This document shows, piece after piece, positions 6,479 to 14,806 of a stretch of DNA of 41,743 bases. Below the pieces are notes generated by a model, which was not told the origin of the DNA, did no database searches, and saw only the letters and a program-made list of their open reading frames with translations. Position 1 is the first letter of the stretch. The number at the start of each line of letters is the position of its first letter. This stretch comes from CAG-488 sp963625295. Lineage in GTDB: Bacteria; Bacillota; Clostridia; Oscillospirales; Acutalibacteraceae. The DNA is taken from positions 1 to 41,743 of the forward strand of contig CAVFTC010000008.1 of NCBI GenBank assembly GCA_963625295.1. The letters run 5' to 3'. The position numbers and the translations under genes are program-made.

Positions 6479-8814
6479 GTATTCTCCTCCTTTGCTTTAT
6501 TAAGTAATCCTGTATTGTCATCGTAGTATTCCGGACTCAGCATATAAAATGAATTGTCGCAGAACGGGATAATTGCGCCTTCTTCCAAAAGCATTTTAAA
6601 TTGGTAGTCAAAAACGGAAACCGAATATTGATTTGCTTTTTTTATTTCTTTTTTCAAAGCCGGATAATCTCTATCGTTATAATAGCTTTGCAGATTGTTG
6701 ATTATTTCTTTTCCGTCGCCGTACGGAACAATGACCGAAGTTGAAGTCGAGTCGAACACATCGAATTTATCGCCTGCGGTTTTAAAGCTTTGGCAAAGAT
6801 AATATTCGTTGACCTTGGATAAATCACGATAGTGTTCATTGCAAGAAAGCAGTTCAAAAAGGCTTGGCATATCTTTGAGCGGATAATCAAAATGATTTGA
6901 ACTGTAGCCGGCGTATAGATATGAATAAAAGAAATTGATTGAATTGTCGGAAGCCAAATCGTTTGAGTAGTAATCGGCTCTTTTTTTGAAGTCTACTATC
7001 AAAGCTTCCGTTGCCTGCTTTGCAGCTTGAATGTCGGGCAGCATTTTTAAATTTTCGTCGCTGCAATGAATAATATACACGGGTGAGTCGGAACGGTTTT
7101 CACCGTTGCGGTTACATCTGCCTGCCGTTTGAATTATATTATCCATTCCGGCTGAAAATCTGATTGCACAATCAAAAGAGATATCAACTCCGGCTTCGAT
7201 TACCTGCGTGGAAACACAAAGAACGGGTTTCTTTTCTGATAACAATTGCTTGATTTTTTTCAATACAATTTTGCGATGTGCAACGCACATTCCGGCAGAA
7301 ATATGAAAGCAATTTTGATTTTGTGAATTTAGTTCGTTGAATAAAAATTCTGCCTGAGCTTTTTTGTTACACACGACCAGAAGGGAACGATTATCTTTCG
7401 CTTTGCCGATTACAAATGGCGGAATTTCCTCAAGCCTGAAATTTCCGGCATCCATAACTGTGTTTCGCTTAAATATTTCGGAATATTTATCAAAATCGGC
7501 TTTGCTTACGATATTTCCGTCAGGAATCAGGCTGTGCGTAACAGCTTCAAGGCAAGGCTGTGTTGCGGAGCAAAGCAAAACCGTGCAGTTACAAATTTTC
7601 GAGAGAAAGTTTATAGCCAAATTAAATAGTGAAATCATTTTAGTCGGAACTGACTGTATTTCATCAATAATAATGACGCTGTTGCAAAGGGATTGAAATC
7701 TCCGAACGCTTGAAGTTTTTGAAGAAAAAAGTGTGTTTAAAAATTGAGCGAAAGTTGTTGCGATAACCGGAGAGTCCCAGCTGTCTTCAAGGTATTTTCG
7801 CAAATCGAGTTCTTCGGCGTTGTCGCTTTCCGTAATGACATCGGAATGATGCTCGAGCACATATTCTTCGCCGACGGATTTTTTTATTTCGTTGGCGTTT
7901 TGTTCAAGAATACTTATTAACGGAGCGATATATACGATTCTGCTCTTTCCTTTTTGAATCGCATGAGCTGCGGCAAATCTTAATGCCGACAAGGTTTTTC
8001 CGCCGCCGGTCGGGATATTAAGACGGTATACGCCCGAATTGCAATTTGCAAAATTAAAGCAAATTTCGGATAGCTCATACCGAGATTTATTGATTTGCGT
8101 TTCTGTCGAAAAGCTCCGAATTCTTCTTTCAATATTATCGTTTATTATTTTCCATGGATTGCATGGGCTTTTTATATTGTTGTATTCTTTGTTTAAGGTG
8201 AAATTCGCCGTATCGGTTCTGTCACCGTCCATGACTGCGGAGGTTATAAGCCTACATAATAGACCGAGATAAAACAAATAATCAGCCGTTGCGGTTGAAA
8301 TTGCACCGATTTTCTTTGCAATATTTTCTATCTCTTTGGCGGACAATTTGAACAATTCGCACTCGATGTTTTCTTCAATGACCTCGCCGAAAAAATTTTC
8401 AATCGCTTTATTGTCATATTCGGGCTGCTTGGTCAATCTGTATAAAAAGCCGTCCTTATTTTCGGAATTAAAAACATCGAACAATCCGTGGTGAGCACCT
8501 ATGGAATATGCGATTATTTCGGAGGCCATTTTTTCAAATGTATTGCCGGTATCATGGTATTTGTTTAGAAAATAGTTGACTCCGGCGAAGGAATGGATAA
8601 CAGAGCCTTTCTTTACCCTTTTGCCGCTGCAACTGTCCATGAGGTATTGCCGAAATTTTTGATGAGCTTTTCCGCAATCGTGCAGCAATGCTGCCGAATA
8701 AGCCGTATTGCCTAAATTTATATTTTGTAAATCGTTTTTTGCAATTTCGGCGCTGTTTTGGCTGTGCGCTTTCAGACTTTGCTCGGCTGAATCGGTAAGA
8801 TGAGCTATAAACAT
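6457..8814 (-). CDS. cas3: CRISPR effector helicase-nuclease Cas3 (HD domain + DExD helicase)
   Basis: A complete 785-residue Cas3. The N-terminal HD nuclease has LLHDCGKAHQKF (His45-Asp46), His17, HSFAG and AHHG, the metal ligands for single-strand DNA cleavage. The superfamily 2 helicase follows with Walker A IPTGGGKT, motif II DEIQ, motif III CSATQP and motif VI QTAGRCNRNG. Cas3 is recruited to Cascade-opened DNA and degrades it. It is the first gene of the operon, preceded by a consensus promoter. The ATG at 8814 has GGAGG 13 bases upstream, somewhat far; a nearer ATG at 8827 is out of frame. Confidence 0.97.
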   Translation of the reverse strand: MFIAHLTDSAEQSLKAHSQNSAEIAKNDLQNINLGNTAYSAALLHDCGKAHQKFRQYLMDSCSGKRVKKGSVIHSFAGVNYFLNKYHDTGNTFEKMASEIIAYSIGAHHGLFDVFNSENKDGFLYRLTKQPEYDNKAIENFFGEVIEENIECELFKLSAKEIENIAKKIGAISTATADYLFYLGLLCRLITSAVMDGDRTDTANFTLNKEYNNIKSPCNPWKIINDNIERRIRSFSTETQINKSRYELSEICFNFANCNSGVYRLNIPTGGGKTLSALRFAAAHAIQKGKSRIVYIAPLISILEQNANEIKKSVGEEYVLEHHSDVITESDNAEELDLRKYLEDSWDSPVIATTFAQFLNTLFSSKTSSVRRFQSLCNSVIIIDEIQSVPTKMISLFNLAINFLSKICNCTVLLCSATQPCLEAVTHSLIPDGNIVSKADFDKYSEIFKRNTVMDAGNFRLEEIPPFVIGKAKDNRSLLVVCNKKAQAEFLFNELNSQNQNCFHISAGMCVAHRKIVLKKIKQLLSEKKPVLCVSTQVIEAGVDISFDCAIRFSAGMDNIIQTAGRCNRNGENRSDSPVYIIHCSDENLKMLPDIQAAKQATEALIVDFKKRADYYSNDLASDNSINFFYSYLYAGYSSNHFDYPLKDMPSLFELLSCNEHYRDLSKVNEYYLCQSFKTAGDKFDVFDSTSTSVIVPYGDGKEIINNLQSYYNDRDYPALKKEIKKANQYSVSVFDYQFKMLLEEGAIIPFCDNSFYMLSPEYYDDNTGLLNKAKEENTCSILIL

Positions 8815-8856
8815 CGGATTTCACCATCCTCCTAAACGACTTGTTGCTATATCGAT

Positions 8857-8884
8857 ATTATAACATCAATACAAAGAATGTCAA
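8857..8884 (-). promoter_or_regulatory. Consensus sigma-A promoter of the cas operon
   Basis: On the minus strand TTGACA (8884-8879) and TATAAT (8862-8857) both match consensus exactly, with a 16-bp spacer, about 43 bases upstream of the cas3 start. No obvious operator is superimposed. Confidence 0.85.
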
Positions 8885-8941
8885 TGCTTATGCTTGCTTG
8901 CAAAACACCAAAAATGGGACTGTGATTTTGCGCAGTGTTGT

Positions 8942-8986
8942 CTTAAGGCGATACCGCACACCTTAATTGTGCGGTATCGCCCTAAG
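8942..8986. repeat. Family 1 palindromic repeat at the end of the ABC ATPase gene
   Basis: Arms GGCGATACCGCACA (8947-8960) and TGTGCGGTATCGCC (8968-8981) pair perfectly over 14 bp around CCTTAAT, extended by four more pairs after one mismatch. It is the cleanest copy of the family. The stop codon and last eight codons of the neighbouring minus-strand gene lie in it. The hairpin may act as a terminator or mRNA-end stabiliser. Confidence 0.85.
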
Positions 8987-9691
8987 ATTGCTTTCGGGTG
9001 TGATGTTTTCATTGATATAATCGTCAACGATTTTTCCGTCGCTGATTCTTATCACACGGTGGGCAGTTTCGGCGATAGAATCGTCATGAGTGATGAGAAT
9101 TATCGTTCTTCCCTCAGCCCAAAGCTCGTTGATTATCCGCATGACCTCCTTGCCGGAATTTGAATCGAGGTTACCCGTCGGCTCGTCGGCAAGAATAACC
9201 GGCGGCCTTGCGGCAACGGCACGGGCGATGGCAACTCTCTGCTGCTGACCGCCGGACATCTGATTGGGCAGATGATCCATTCTTTTTTCAAGACCGACCC
9301 TTTTCAGAGCCGACTCAGAAAGCTTGTGCCTTTCCTCAGCCTTCATGCCCCTGTAAATAAGCGGCAGTTCAACATTCCCCTGCGCCGTGAGGCTCGGAAT
9401 AAGGTTGAAGCCCTGAAAGATGAAGCCGATTTCAAGATTTCGTATTCTGCTCAGCTCGTCATCGTCCATATCGGAAACATCCTTGCCGTTAAGAATGTAT
9501 GTTCCGCTTGTTACAACATCGAGCAGACCGAGCATATTCATCAGCGTCGATTTGCCCGAACCCGAATGACCGACAATAGCGACAAAATCGCCCTTGTCGA
9601 TTTCCAGATCCACACCGTCGAGCGCACGGACCTCATTCTCGCCGGGATTATATATTTTGTATGCATTTTTCAGCTCAATTAAATGTGACAT
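8963..9691 (-). CDS. Orphan ABC transporter ATPase, MacB/LolD (FtsE-like) type
   Basis: A 242-residue ATP-binding subunit of the MacB/LolD/YknY family, which normally pairs with FtsX-like permeases for lipid, lipoprotein or peptide export. Walker A GHSGSGKST, Q-loop FIFQGFNLIPSL, signature MSGGQQQRVAIARA and Walker B VILADEPTGNLDS are all intact. The start at 9691 has AGGAG eight bases upstream. No permease gene follows; the gene ends inside a family 1 palindrome, so the last residues (LRAIPHN) are repeat-derived. This suggests an old permease partner was lost or lies elsewhere. ATPase function is near certain; the substrate cannot be told. Confidence 0.93.
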   Translation of the reverse strand: MSHLIELKNAYKIYNPGENEVRALDGVDLEIDKGDFVAIVGHSGSGKSTLMNMLGLLDVVTSGTYILNGKDVSDMDDDELSRIRNLEIGFIFQGFNLIPSLTAQGNVELPLIYRGMKAEERHKLSESALKRVGLEKRMDHLPNQMSGGQQQRVAIARAVAARPPVILADEPTGNLDSNSGKEVMRIINELWAEGRTIILITHDDSIAETAHRVIRISDGKIVDDYINENITPESNLRAIPHN

Positions 9692-9737
9692 GGCATTTCT
9701 CCTAACACAGTATAGGCATGTGATTTTACCTATATAT

Positions 9738-9766
9738 ATTTTATCACAGAGTAAGATTTAATGCAA
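9738..9766 (-). promoter_or_regulatory. Probable promoter of the orphan ABC ATPase
   Basis: On the minus strand TTGCAT (9766-9761) and TAAAAT (9743-9738) are 17 bp apart, about 45 bases upstream of the ATG at 9691. Confidence 0.55.
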
Positions 9767-9810
9767 TAAATTCACGGGCTTTCGGATTGTAAAAAATATG
9801 TGAATAAATT

Positions 9811-9870
9811 TTTAAGGCAACGCCGCACAATTGAGGTGTGCGCCTCAATTTGTGCAGTGTCGCCTAAAAA
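9811..9870. repeat. Family 1 palindromic repeat, long form
   Basis: This copy looks like the complete element: a left arm starting TTAAGGCAACGCCGCACAA and a right arm ending TTGTGCAGTGTCGCCT, inverted copies of each other and joined through GAGGTGTGCGCCTC. It lies between the divergent ABC ATPase promoter and the xpt promoter. Confidence 0.8.
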
Positions 9871-9932
9871 TATTGTTGATTATACACAAAAAGCAAGCCG
9901 ATAGGAGAAAAATGATTTGTTGTCGTATACTG

Positions 9933-9960
9933 TTGACAAATGTTAATATTATGTTAAAAT
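9933..9960 (+). promoter_or_regulatory. Promoter of the riboswitch-xpt transcript
   Basis: TTGACA (9933-9938) and TAAAAT (9955-9960) are separated by 16 bp, directly upstream of the guanine riboswitch. The transcript would begin close to a hairpin at about 9967-9987 in which GTCGG and CCGAC flank a GAAA tetraloop, probably a 5'-end stabiliser. Confidence 0.75.
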
Positions 9961-9997
9961 ATAGTTGTTGTCGGGAAACCGACGACAAAACAACATA

Positions 9998-10147
9998 TTG
10001 CCGATATATTGCCGGATAATTGGCCCGGCAGTCTCTACGACAGTGCCTTAACTGTTACTATTGGTTGACAATCAGCAGCGTTTCATCACCATATGCTGTG
10101 GATTGGTATTTCGGCAGTAGGAATTATCTCCTTCTGCCTATTTTATT
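9998..10147 (+). promoter_or_regulatory. Guanine-type purine riboswitch with terminator expression platform
   Basis: The three-way-junction core is visible. A short P1 (GCCGA 10000-10004 with TTGGT 10061-10065) encloses P2 (GCCGG/CCGGC) with the loop containing GATAATTGG. Joining strand GTCTCTAC (10031-10038) follows, then P3 (GACAGT/ACTGTT) with a loop starting GCC, and joining strand ACTAT (10056-10060). The C in ACTAT corresponds to C74, which selects guanine or hypoxanthine over adenine. An intrinsic terminator lies downstream: GGCAG (10113-10117) pairs with CTGCC (10134-10138), followed by TATTTTATT. A competing hairpin of CAATC-GCAGC with GCTGT-GATTG is a candidate antiterminator. Purine binding should shut off xpt and perhaps the transporter. 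Confidence 0.85.
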
Positions 10148-10162
10148 ACGGAGGGCTTTGAA

Positions 10163-10738
10163 ATGCAGCTTCTTGAAGAAAGAATTCTTAAAGACGGAAA
10201 AGTATTTCCGGGCAATGTTCTCAAGGTTGACCGCTTTCTTAACCACCAGGTAGACGTAGAACTCATCAATGAAATCGGCAAGGAATTTTACAGACTTTTT
10301 AAGGACTGCGGAGTGAATAAGATCTTCACGATCGAGGCGTCCGGTATCGGAATCGCCTGCATCACTGCGCAGTATTTTCATGTTCCTGTTGTGTTTGCCA
10401 AGAAAACTTTGAGTAAAAACATCGCCGGCGACATCTATTCGACTCCGATCAAATCCTTTACCCACGGCAAAACATACGATGTCATCGTTTCGCAGGAATT
10501 CCTTAATAAGGACGACAAAATTCTTATCATTGACGATTTTCTTGCACAGGGCTGTGCGCTCAACGGTCTTATCGAGCTCATCAAGTCGGCCGGTGCGGAA
10601 ATTGTCGGAGCAGGAATAGTTATCGAAAAGGCGTTTCAGCAGGGCGGAGCTTTGATCCGCAGCGAAGGAATTCGTGTTGAATCGCTGGCAAGAATCGAGT
10701 CCATGACGGACGACGGCAAGATAACCTTCTGCAAATAA
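10163..10738 (+). CDS. xpt: Xanthine phosphoribosyltransferase
   Basis: A 191-residue type I phosphoribosyltransferase that converts xanthine and PRPP to XMP in purine salvage. It aligns along its length with Bacillus Xpt: N-terminus MQLLEERILKDGKVFPGN, the loop FTIEASGIGIA, and the PRPP-binding motif ILIIDDFLAQGCALNG. GGAGGG lies nine bases before the ATG. It follows a guanine-type riboswitch, the classic control of xpt, and precedes a nucleoside ABC transporter by 48 bp, so import and salvage are probably co-regulated. Confidence 0.97.
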   Translation: MQLLEERILKDGKVFPGNVLKVDRFLNHQVDVELINEIGKEFYRLFKDCGVNKIFTIEASGIGIACITAQYFHVPVVFAKKTLSKNIAGDIYSTPIKSFTHGKTYDVIVSQEFLNKDDKILIIDDFLAQGCALNGLIELIKSAGAEIVGAGIVIEKAFQQGGALIRSEGIRVESLARIESMTDDGKITFCK

Positions 10739-10786
10739 CCTCGGTAGCAAAAATTGCTATATATTAAAATTTTGGAGGAAGAACAC

Positions 10787-12031
10787 ATGAAAAAGATTCT
10801 CGCAATTCTCATGGCAATCGCAATGGTCTTTTCGTTCGCTGCTTGCGGCACAAAGAAAGACAGCGGCGATGACACCGCAGCAAAGCTCAAGGTAGGATTC
10901 ATTTTCCTGCATGATGAGAACTCAACCTACGACAACAACTTTATGACAGCGGCTGAGGAAGCTTGCAAGAAGATGAATGTTGAAATCATCAAAAAGACAA
11001 ACATTCCTGAGCAGAACGCTTGCTATGACGCAGCAGCCGACCTTGTTGACAAGGGATGCTCAATCATCTTTGCCGACAGCTTCGGTCATGAGGATTACAT
11101 GATAAAGGCAGCTAAGGAATTCACCGATGTTCAGTTCTGCCACGCTACCGGTACAAAGGCTCACACTGAGAAGCTTGCCAACTACCACAACGCTTTCGCT
11201 TCTATCTATGAGGGTCGTTACCTTGCAGGCGTTGCCGCAGGTCTTAAGCTCAACGAGATGATCGCAGCCGGCAAGTTCGAGGCTAAGGACGCTAAGATGG
11301 GTTATGTCGGCGCATTCACATATGCAGAGGTTATCTCCGGCTACACTTCATTCTATCTCGGCGCAAAGTCGGTTTGCCCGACCGTAACAATGGATGTTTC
11401 TTTCACAGGCTCATGGTACGATGAGGCTCTTGAGAAGGAAGCCGCAACAAAGCTTATCAACGGCGGCTGCAAGCTCATCAGCCAGCACGCCGATTCAATG
11501 GGTGCTCCGACAGCTTGCGAAACAGCAGGAGTTCCGAATGTTTCTTATAACGGAAGCACACTTTCCGCTTGCCCGAACACCTTCATCGTTTCTTCCAGAA
11601 TCAACTGGGAGCCGTACATGGAGTACATGATCAAGTGCGTTCAGGACGGAACAGCAATTGACACAGACTGGACAGGTACTCTCAAGACAAGCTCTGTTGT
11701 TCTTACAGATGTAAACGACAAGGCTGCTGCCAAGGATACACAGGCTAAGATCGAAGAGGTTAAGGCTCAGCTTGACGCAGGCACACTTCATGTATTTGAT
11801 ACAAGCACATTCACGGTAACTGTTACAGACAGCAAAAATGTCAACGCTAAGGTTGACGCTGACAAGCACCTTACAAGCTACATGGCAGATATCGACACAG
11901 ACGCTAACTACACAGCCGATACCGAGGTTGTTAAGGACGGTTATTTCCACGAGTCAGAGTTCCGCTCAGCTCCGTACTTTGATGTACAGATCGACGGTAT
12001 CAACCTTCTTGACACAAAGTTCGGCAGCTAA
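10787..12031 (+). CDS. BMP-family nucleoside-binding lipoprotein (NupN/PnrA-like)
   Basis: A 414-residue substrate-binding lipoprotein of the basic membrane protein (BMP/PnrA/Med) family, which captures purine nucleosides for ABC import. The signal peptide runs from MKKILAILMAIAMVFS to the lipobox FAAC with Cys20, followed by a charged linker. KVGFIFLHDENSTYDNNFM opens the periplasmic-binding fold, and YEGRYLAGVAAG is typical of the family. I chose the ATG at 10787 (GGAGGA seven bases upstream); the open frame begins at 10754 with a non-signal leader. It is followed by a hairpin terminator and then the ATPase and permeases, so the binding protein is probably made in excess. The nucleoside specificity is inferred from family and context. 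Confidence 0.93.
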   Translation: MKKILAILMAIAMVFSFAACGTKKDSGDDTAAKLKVGFIFLHDENSTYDNNFMTAAEEACKKMNVEIIKKTNIPEQNACYDAAADLVDKGCSIIFADSFGHEDYMIKAAKEFTDVQFCHATGTKAHTEKLANYHNAFASIYEGRYLAGVAAGLKLNEMIAAGKFEAKDAKMGYVGAFTYAEVISGYTSFYLGAKSVCPTVTMDVSFTGSWYDEALEKEAATKLINGGCKLISQHADSMGAPTACETAGVPNVSYNGSTLSACPNTFIVSSRINWEPYMEYMIKCVQDGTAIDTDWTGTLKTSSVVLTDVNDKAAAKDTQAKIEEVKAQLDAGTLHVFDTSTFTVTVTDSKNVNAKVDADKHLTSYMADIDTDANYTADTEVVKDGYFHESEFRSAPYFDVQIDGINLLDTKFGS

Positions 12032-12049
12032 TTAAATCATTCAGACTTC

Positions 12050-12092
12050 AAGGCGGAGTATCAACGCTCCGCCTTAAATTTCTTTTTCTTTT
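12050..12092 (+). terminator. Intrinsic (probably partial) terminator after the binding-protein gene
   Basis: AAGGCGGAG (12050-12058) pairs with CTCCGCCTT (12067-12075), followed by a T-rich tract to 12092. It separates the binding-protein gene from the ATPase gene of the same transporter, so it likely lets only part of the transcription through. Confidence 0.8.
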
Positions 12093-12168
12093 GAAAAATG
12101 CGGTAAATCGGTTTCCTTAAATGCTGTATTTAACATATTTTTCAAAATAAAAAAATGGAGGGCATAAG

Positions 12169-13704
12169 GTGAGTACACAGGTTGCAATCGAACTAAGAAA
12201 CATTACAAAAACCTTCGGCTCAATTGTTGCCAACAAGGATGTCAATCTTACCGTAAACAAGGGCGAAATTCTTTCGATCCTCGGTGAGAACGGAAGCGGA
12301 AAAACAACGCTTATGAACATGATCTCGGGTATTTATTTCCCAGATCACGGTCAGATCTTTGTTGACGGCAAAGAGGTGGTTATCAAGTCGCCAAAGGATG
12401 CTTTTGACCTGAAAATCGGTATGATTCATCAGCATTTTAAGCTTGTTGATGTTTTCTCGGCGACGGAGAATATCGTTCTCGGCTTTGATGACGGAAAGTA
12501 CAATCTTAAAAAGTCAAAATCAAAGATTCAGGCTATTCTCGACAGATACGGCTTTGAGCTTGATCTAAACAAAAAAATCTATCAGATGTCCGTTTCCGAA
12601 AAGCAGACGGTCGAAATCGTCAAGGTGCTTTACAGGGGCGCAGATATTCTCATTCTCGATGAGCCGACGGCTGTTCTTACTCCGCAGGAGACGAGGAAGC
12701 TTTTCGATGTTATCCGAAACATGAGAAACGACAACAAGTCAATCATCATAATCACCCATAAGCTCAACGAGGTTATGGAGATATCCGACAAGGTTTCCGT
12801 CCTCAGAAAGGGTCAGTATATCGGCACGGTCATGACCTCAGAAACAAATGAATCCGCTCTTACGGAGATGATGGTCGGCAAGAAGATTGACCTCAATATC
12901 GAAAGGACAGAGGTTGAGAACAAGGAGGACAGACTCCTCATCAACAATATGTGCTATGTCAACCGTGAGGGTGTCAAGGTGCTCAACCATGTTTCCTTTA
13001 CCGCAAAGTCGGGCGAAATTCTCGGCATTGCCGGCATCGCCGGAAGCGGTCAGCGTGAGCTGCTTGAATCAATTGCAGGTCTTCGTCACCTCACCCACGG
13101 CTCGATAATTTACAATAACGCCAAGACAGGCAAGCAGGACAATCTGCGTGACAAGACCCCCGTTCAGATAAGAGAGCTTGGCATCAGACTTTCGTTTGTT
13201 CCCGAGGACAGGCTCGGCATGGGACTTGTCGGCAACATGGATATCGTTGACAACATGATGCTCAGAAGCTACAAGAAGGGCAAAACCGCCTTCCTTGAAA
13301 AGAAAGAGCCGAGAGATCTTGCCGAAAAAATCATTGATGAGCTTGAGGTCGTCACCCCGAGCGCCAATACTCCGGTTCGCAAGCTTTCCGGCGGTAATGT
13401 CCAGAAGGTTCTTGTCGGCCGTGAAATTGCCGCATCACCGACCGTTCTCATGGCGGCTTATCCCGTTCGAGGACTTGACATCAACTCGTCATATCTTATC
13501 TATAATCTTCTTAACGAGCAGAAGGAAAAGGGCGTCGCCGTTATTTTCGTCGGCGAGGATTTGGATGTTCTTTTGGAGCTTTGCGACAGAATCGTTGTTA
13601 TCAGCTCCGGTCAGATCTCCGATATCGTTGACGCAAGAACCGCTACCAAGGAGCAGCTCGGTATGCTCATGACTAAATCAAACGGAGGTAAAGGCGATGA
13701 GTAA
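12169..13704 (+). CDS. Nucleoside ABC transporter, double ATP-binding protein (NupO/YufO-like)
   Basis: 511 residues with two fused nucleotide-binding domains, the RbsA/MglA-like layout used by BMP-type nucleoside importers. Domain 1 has Walker A GENGSGKTT, an atypical signature MSVSEKQTVEI and Walker B ILILDEPTAVLTP. Domain 2 has the degenerate P-loop GIAGSGQREL, signature LSGGNVQKVLVGREIA and LMAAYPVRGLDINS. The first domain is thus the likely main ATPase site, as in relatives. The start is GTG at 12169, with GGAGGG six bases upstream. It overlaps the first permease gene by 8 bp. Confidence 0.95.
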   Translation: MSTQVAIELRNITKTFGSIVANKDVNLTVNKGEILSILGENGSGKTTLMNMISGIYFPDHGQIFVDGKEVVIKSPKDAFDLKIGMIHQHFKLVDVFSATENIVLGFDDGKYNLKKSKSKIQAILDRYGFELDLNKKIYQMSVSEKQTVEIVKVLYRGADILILDEPTAVLTPQETRKLFDVIRNMRNDNKSIIIITHKLNEVMEISDKVSVLRKGQYIGTVMTSETNESALTEMMVGKKIDLNIERTEVENKEDRLLINNMCYVNREGVKVLNHVSFTAKSGEILGIAGIAGSGQRELLESIAGLRHLTHGSIIYNNAKTGKQDNLRDKTPVQIRELGIRLSFVPEDRLGMGLVGNMDIVDNMMLRSYKKGKTAFLEKKEPRDLAEKIIDELEVVTPSANTPVRKLSGGNVQKVLVGREIAASPTVLMAAYPVRGLDINSSYLIYNLLNEQKEKGVAVIFVGEDLDVLLELCDRIVVISSGQISDIVDARTATKEQLGMLMTKSNGGKGDE

Positions 13705-14806
13705 TAATCCCTCAAAGGTGCATGAGCCTTTGTTTCATATTATCAAACGCTCGGCAATGCCGAAATGGCAGAGCTGGCTTGTTAGAATCGGCTCGGTCGT
13801 TGCTGCGCTTGTTGTTTGCGGAATCGTCACGGTTCTCCTGACCGGCGAGGATCCGATACAGGTTTATGTAAAAATGATTGACGGCGCAGTTGGCACAGAG
13901 AGAAGACTTTGGATGCTTGCGCAGAATACGGCAATGCTTCTTTGCGTTGCGCTGGCGGTTACACCGGCTTTCAAAATGAAATTCTGGAACATCGGCGCAG
14001 AGGGTCAGGTGCTTGCAGGCGGACTTGCAACGGCGGCGTGTATGATTTTCCTCGGCGATAAGCTCTCCCCTGCCGTGCTCATGATTGTCATGGTCGTTGT
14101 CAGCATCCTTGCAGGTGCTGTTTGGGGCGTCATTCCCGCATTTTTCAAGGCAAACTGGAATACAAACGAAACGCTGTTCACCCTCATGATGAACTACATC
14201 GCAATGTGCATCGTTTCCTATTTCTCATATGAATGGTCAGTTCCGAAAGGCTCGGGTCACATCGGCGTTATCAATGATGTGACGGAGGCAGGCTGGCTTC
14301 CGTCAATCGGCGGCAAGGCATATCTTTGCAACATCATAATCGTTGTCGTTCTCACCGCAGTCATGTATGTTTACCTCAGATACAGCAAGCACGGCTACGA
14401 GATTACCGTTGTCGGTGAGAGTGAAAACACTGCCAAATACATCGGAATCAATGTTAAAAAGGTTATCATCAGAACAATGATCCTCTCCGGCGCTCTCTGC
14501 GGCATTGCTGGCTTTCTGCTTGTCAGCGGTACGGATCACACCGTCAACCGTGACACGGCAGGCGGCAGAGGCTTCACGGCAATCATGGTTTCATGGCTTG
14601 CTCATTTTGACCCGCTTTACATGATCATCACATCGCTGCTTCTTGTTTTCCTTGAAAGAGGCGCAGGTGAAATTTCAACGAGCTTCGGACTCAACGAGTC
14701 GTTCTCCGAGATCATCACCGGAATCATTATTTTCTTCATCATCGGCAGCGAATTTTTCCTCAATTATCAGTTAAAATTCCGTGAGAAGGAGGCGTCTGCG
14801 AAATGA
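13697..14806 (+). CDS. Nucleoside ABC transporter permease 1 (NupP/YufP-like)
   Basis: A 369-residue polytopic protein of the BPD_transp_2 family (LivH/RbsC-like). Its hydrophobic segments are separated by family motifs such as FWNIGAEGQVLAGG, FKANWNTNETLFTLMMNYI and GGRGFTAIMVSWLAHFDP. A cytoplasmic N-terminal stretch of about 25 residues precedes the first membrane helix. It overlaps the ATPase gene by 8 bp and the second permease gene by 4 bp (ATGA), so the three are translationally coupled. Confidence 0.94.
   Translation: MSNNPSKVHEPLFHIIKRSAMPKWQSWLVRIGSVVAALVVCGIVTVLLTGEDPIQVYVKMIDGAVGTERRLWMLAQNTAMLLCVALAVTPAFKMKFWNIGAEGQVLAGGLATAACMIFLGDKLSPAVLMIVMVVVSILAGAVWGVIPAFFKANWNTNETLFTLMMNYIAMCIVSYFSYEWSVPKGSGHIGVINDVTEAGWLPSIGGKAYLCNIIIVVVLTAVMYVYLRYSKHGYEITVVGESENTAKYIGINVKKVIIRTMILSGALCGIAGFLLVSGTDHTVNRDTAGGRGFTAIMVSWLAHFDPLYMIITSLLLVFLERGAGEISTSFGLNESFSEIITGIIIFFIIGSEFFLNYQLKFREKEASAK

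Noticed and set aside
9811..9870. Family 1 repeat as an insertion sequence
   Set aside because: Too short to code for a transposase, and no transposase gene is in the window; kept as a small palindromic repeat.
10124..10750. 208-residue minus-strand frame antisense to xpt
   Set aside because: It covers the xpt gene and riboswitch terminator in reverse; no protein family seen.
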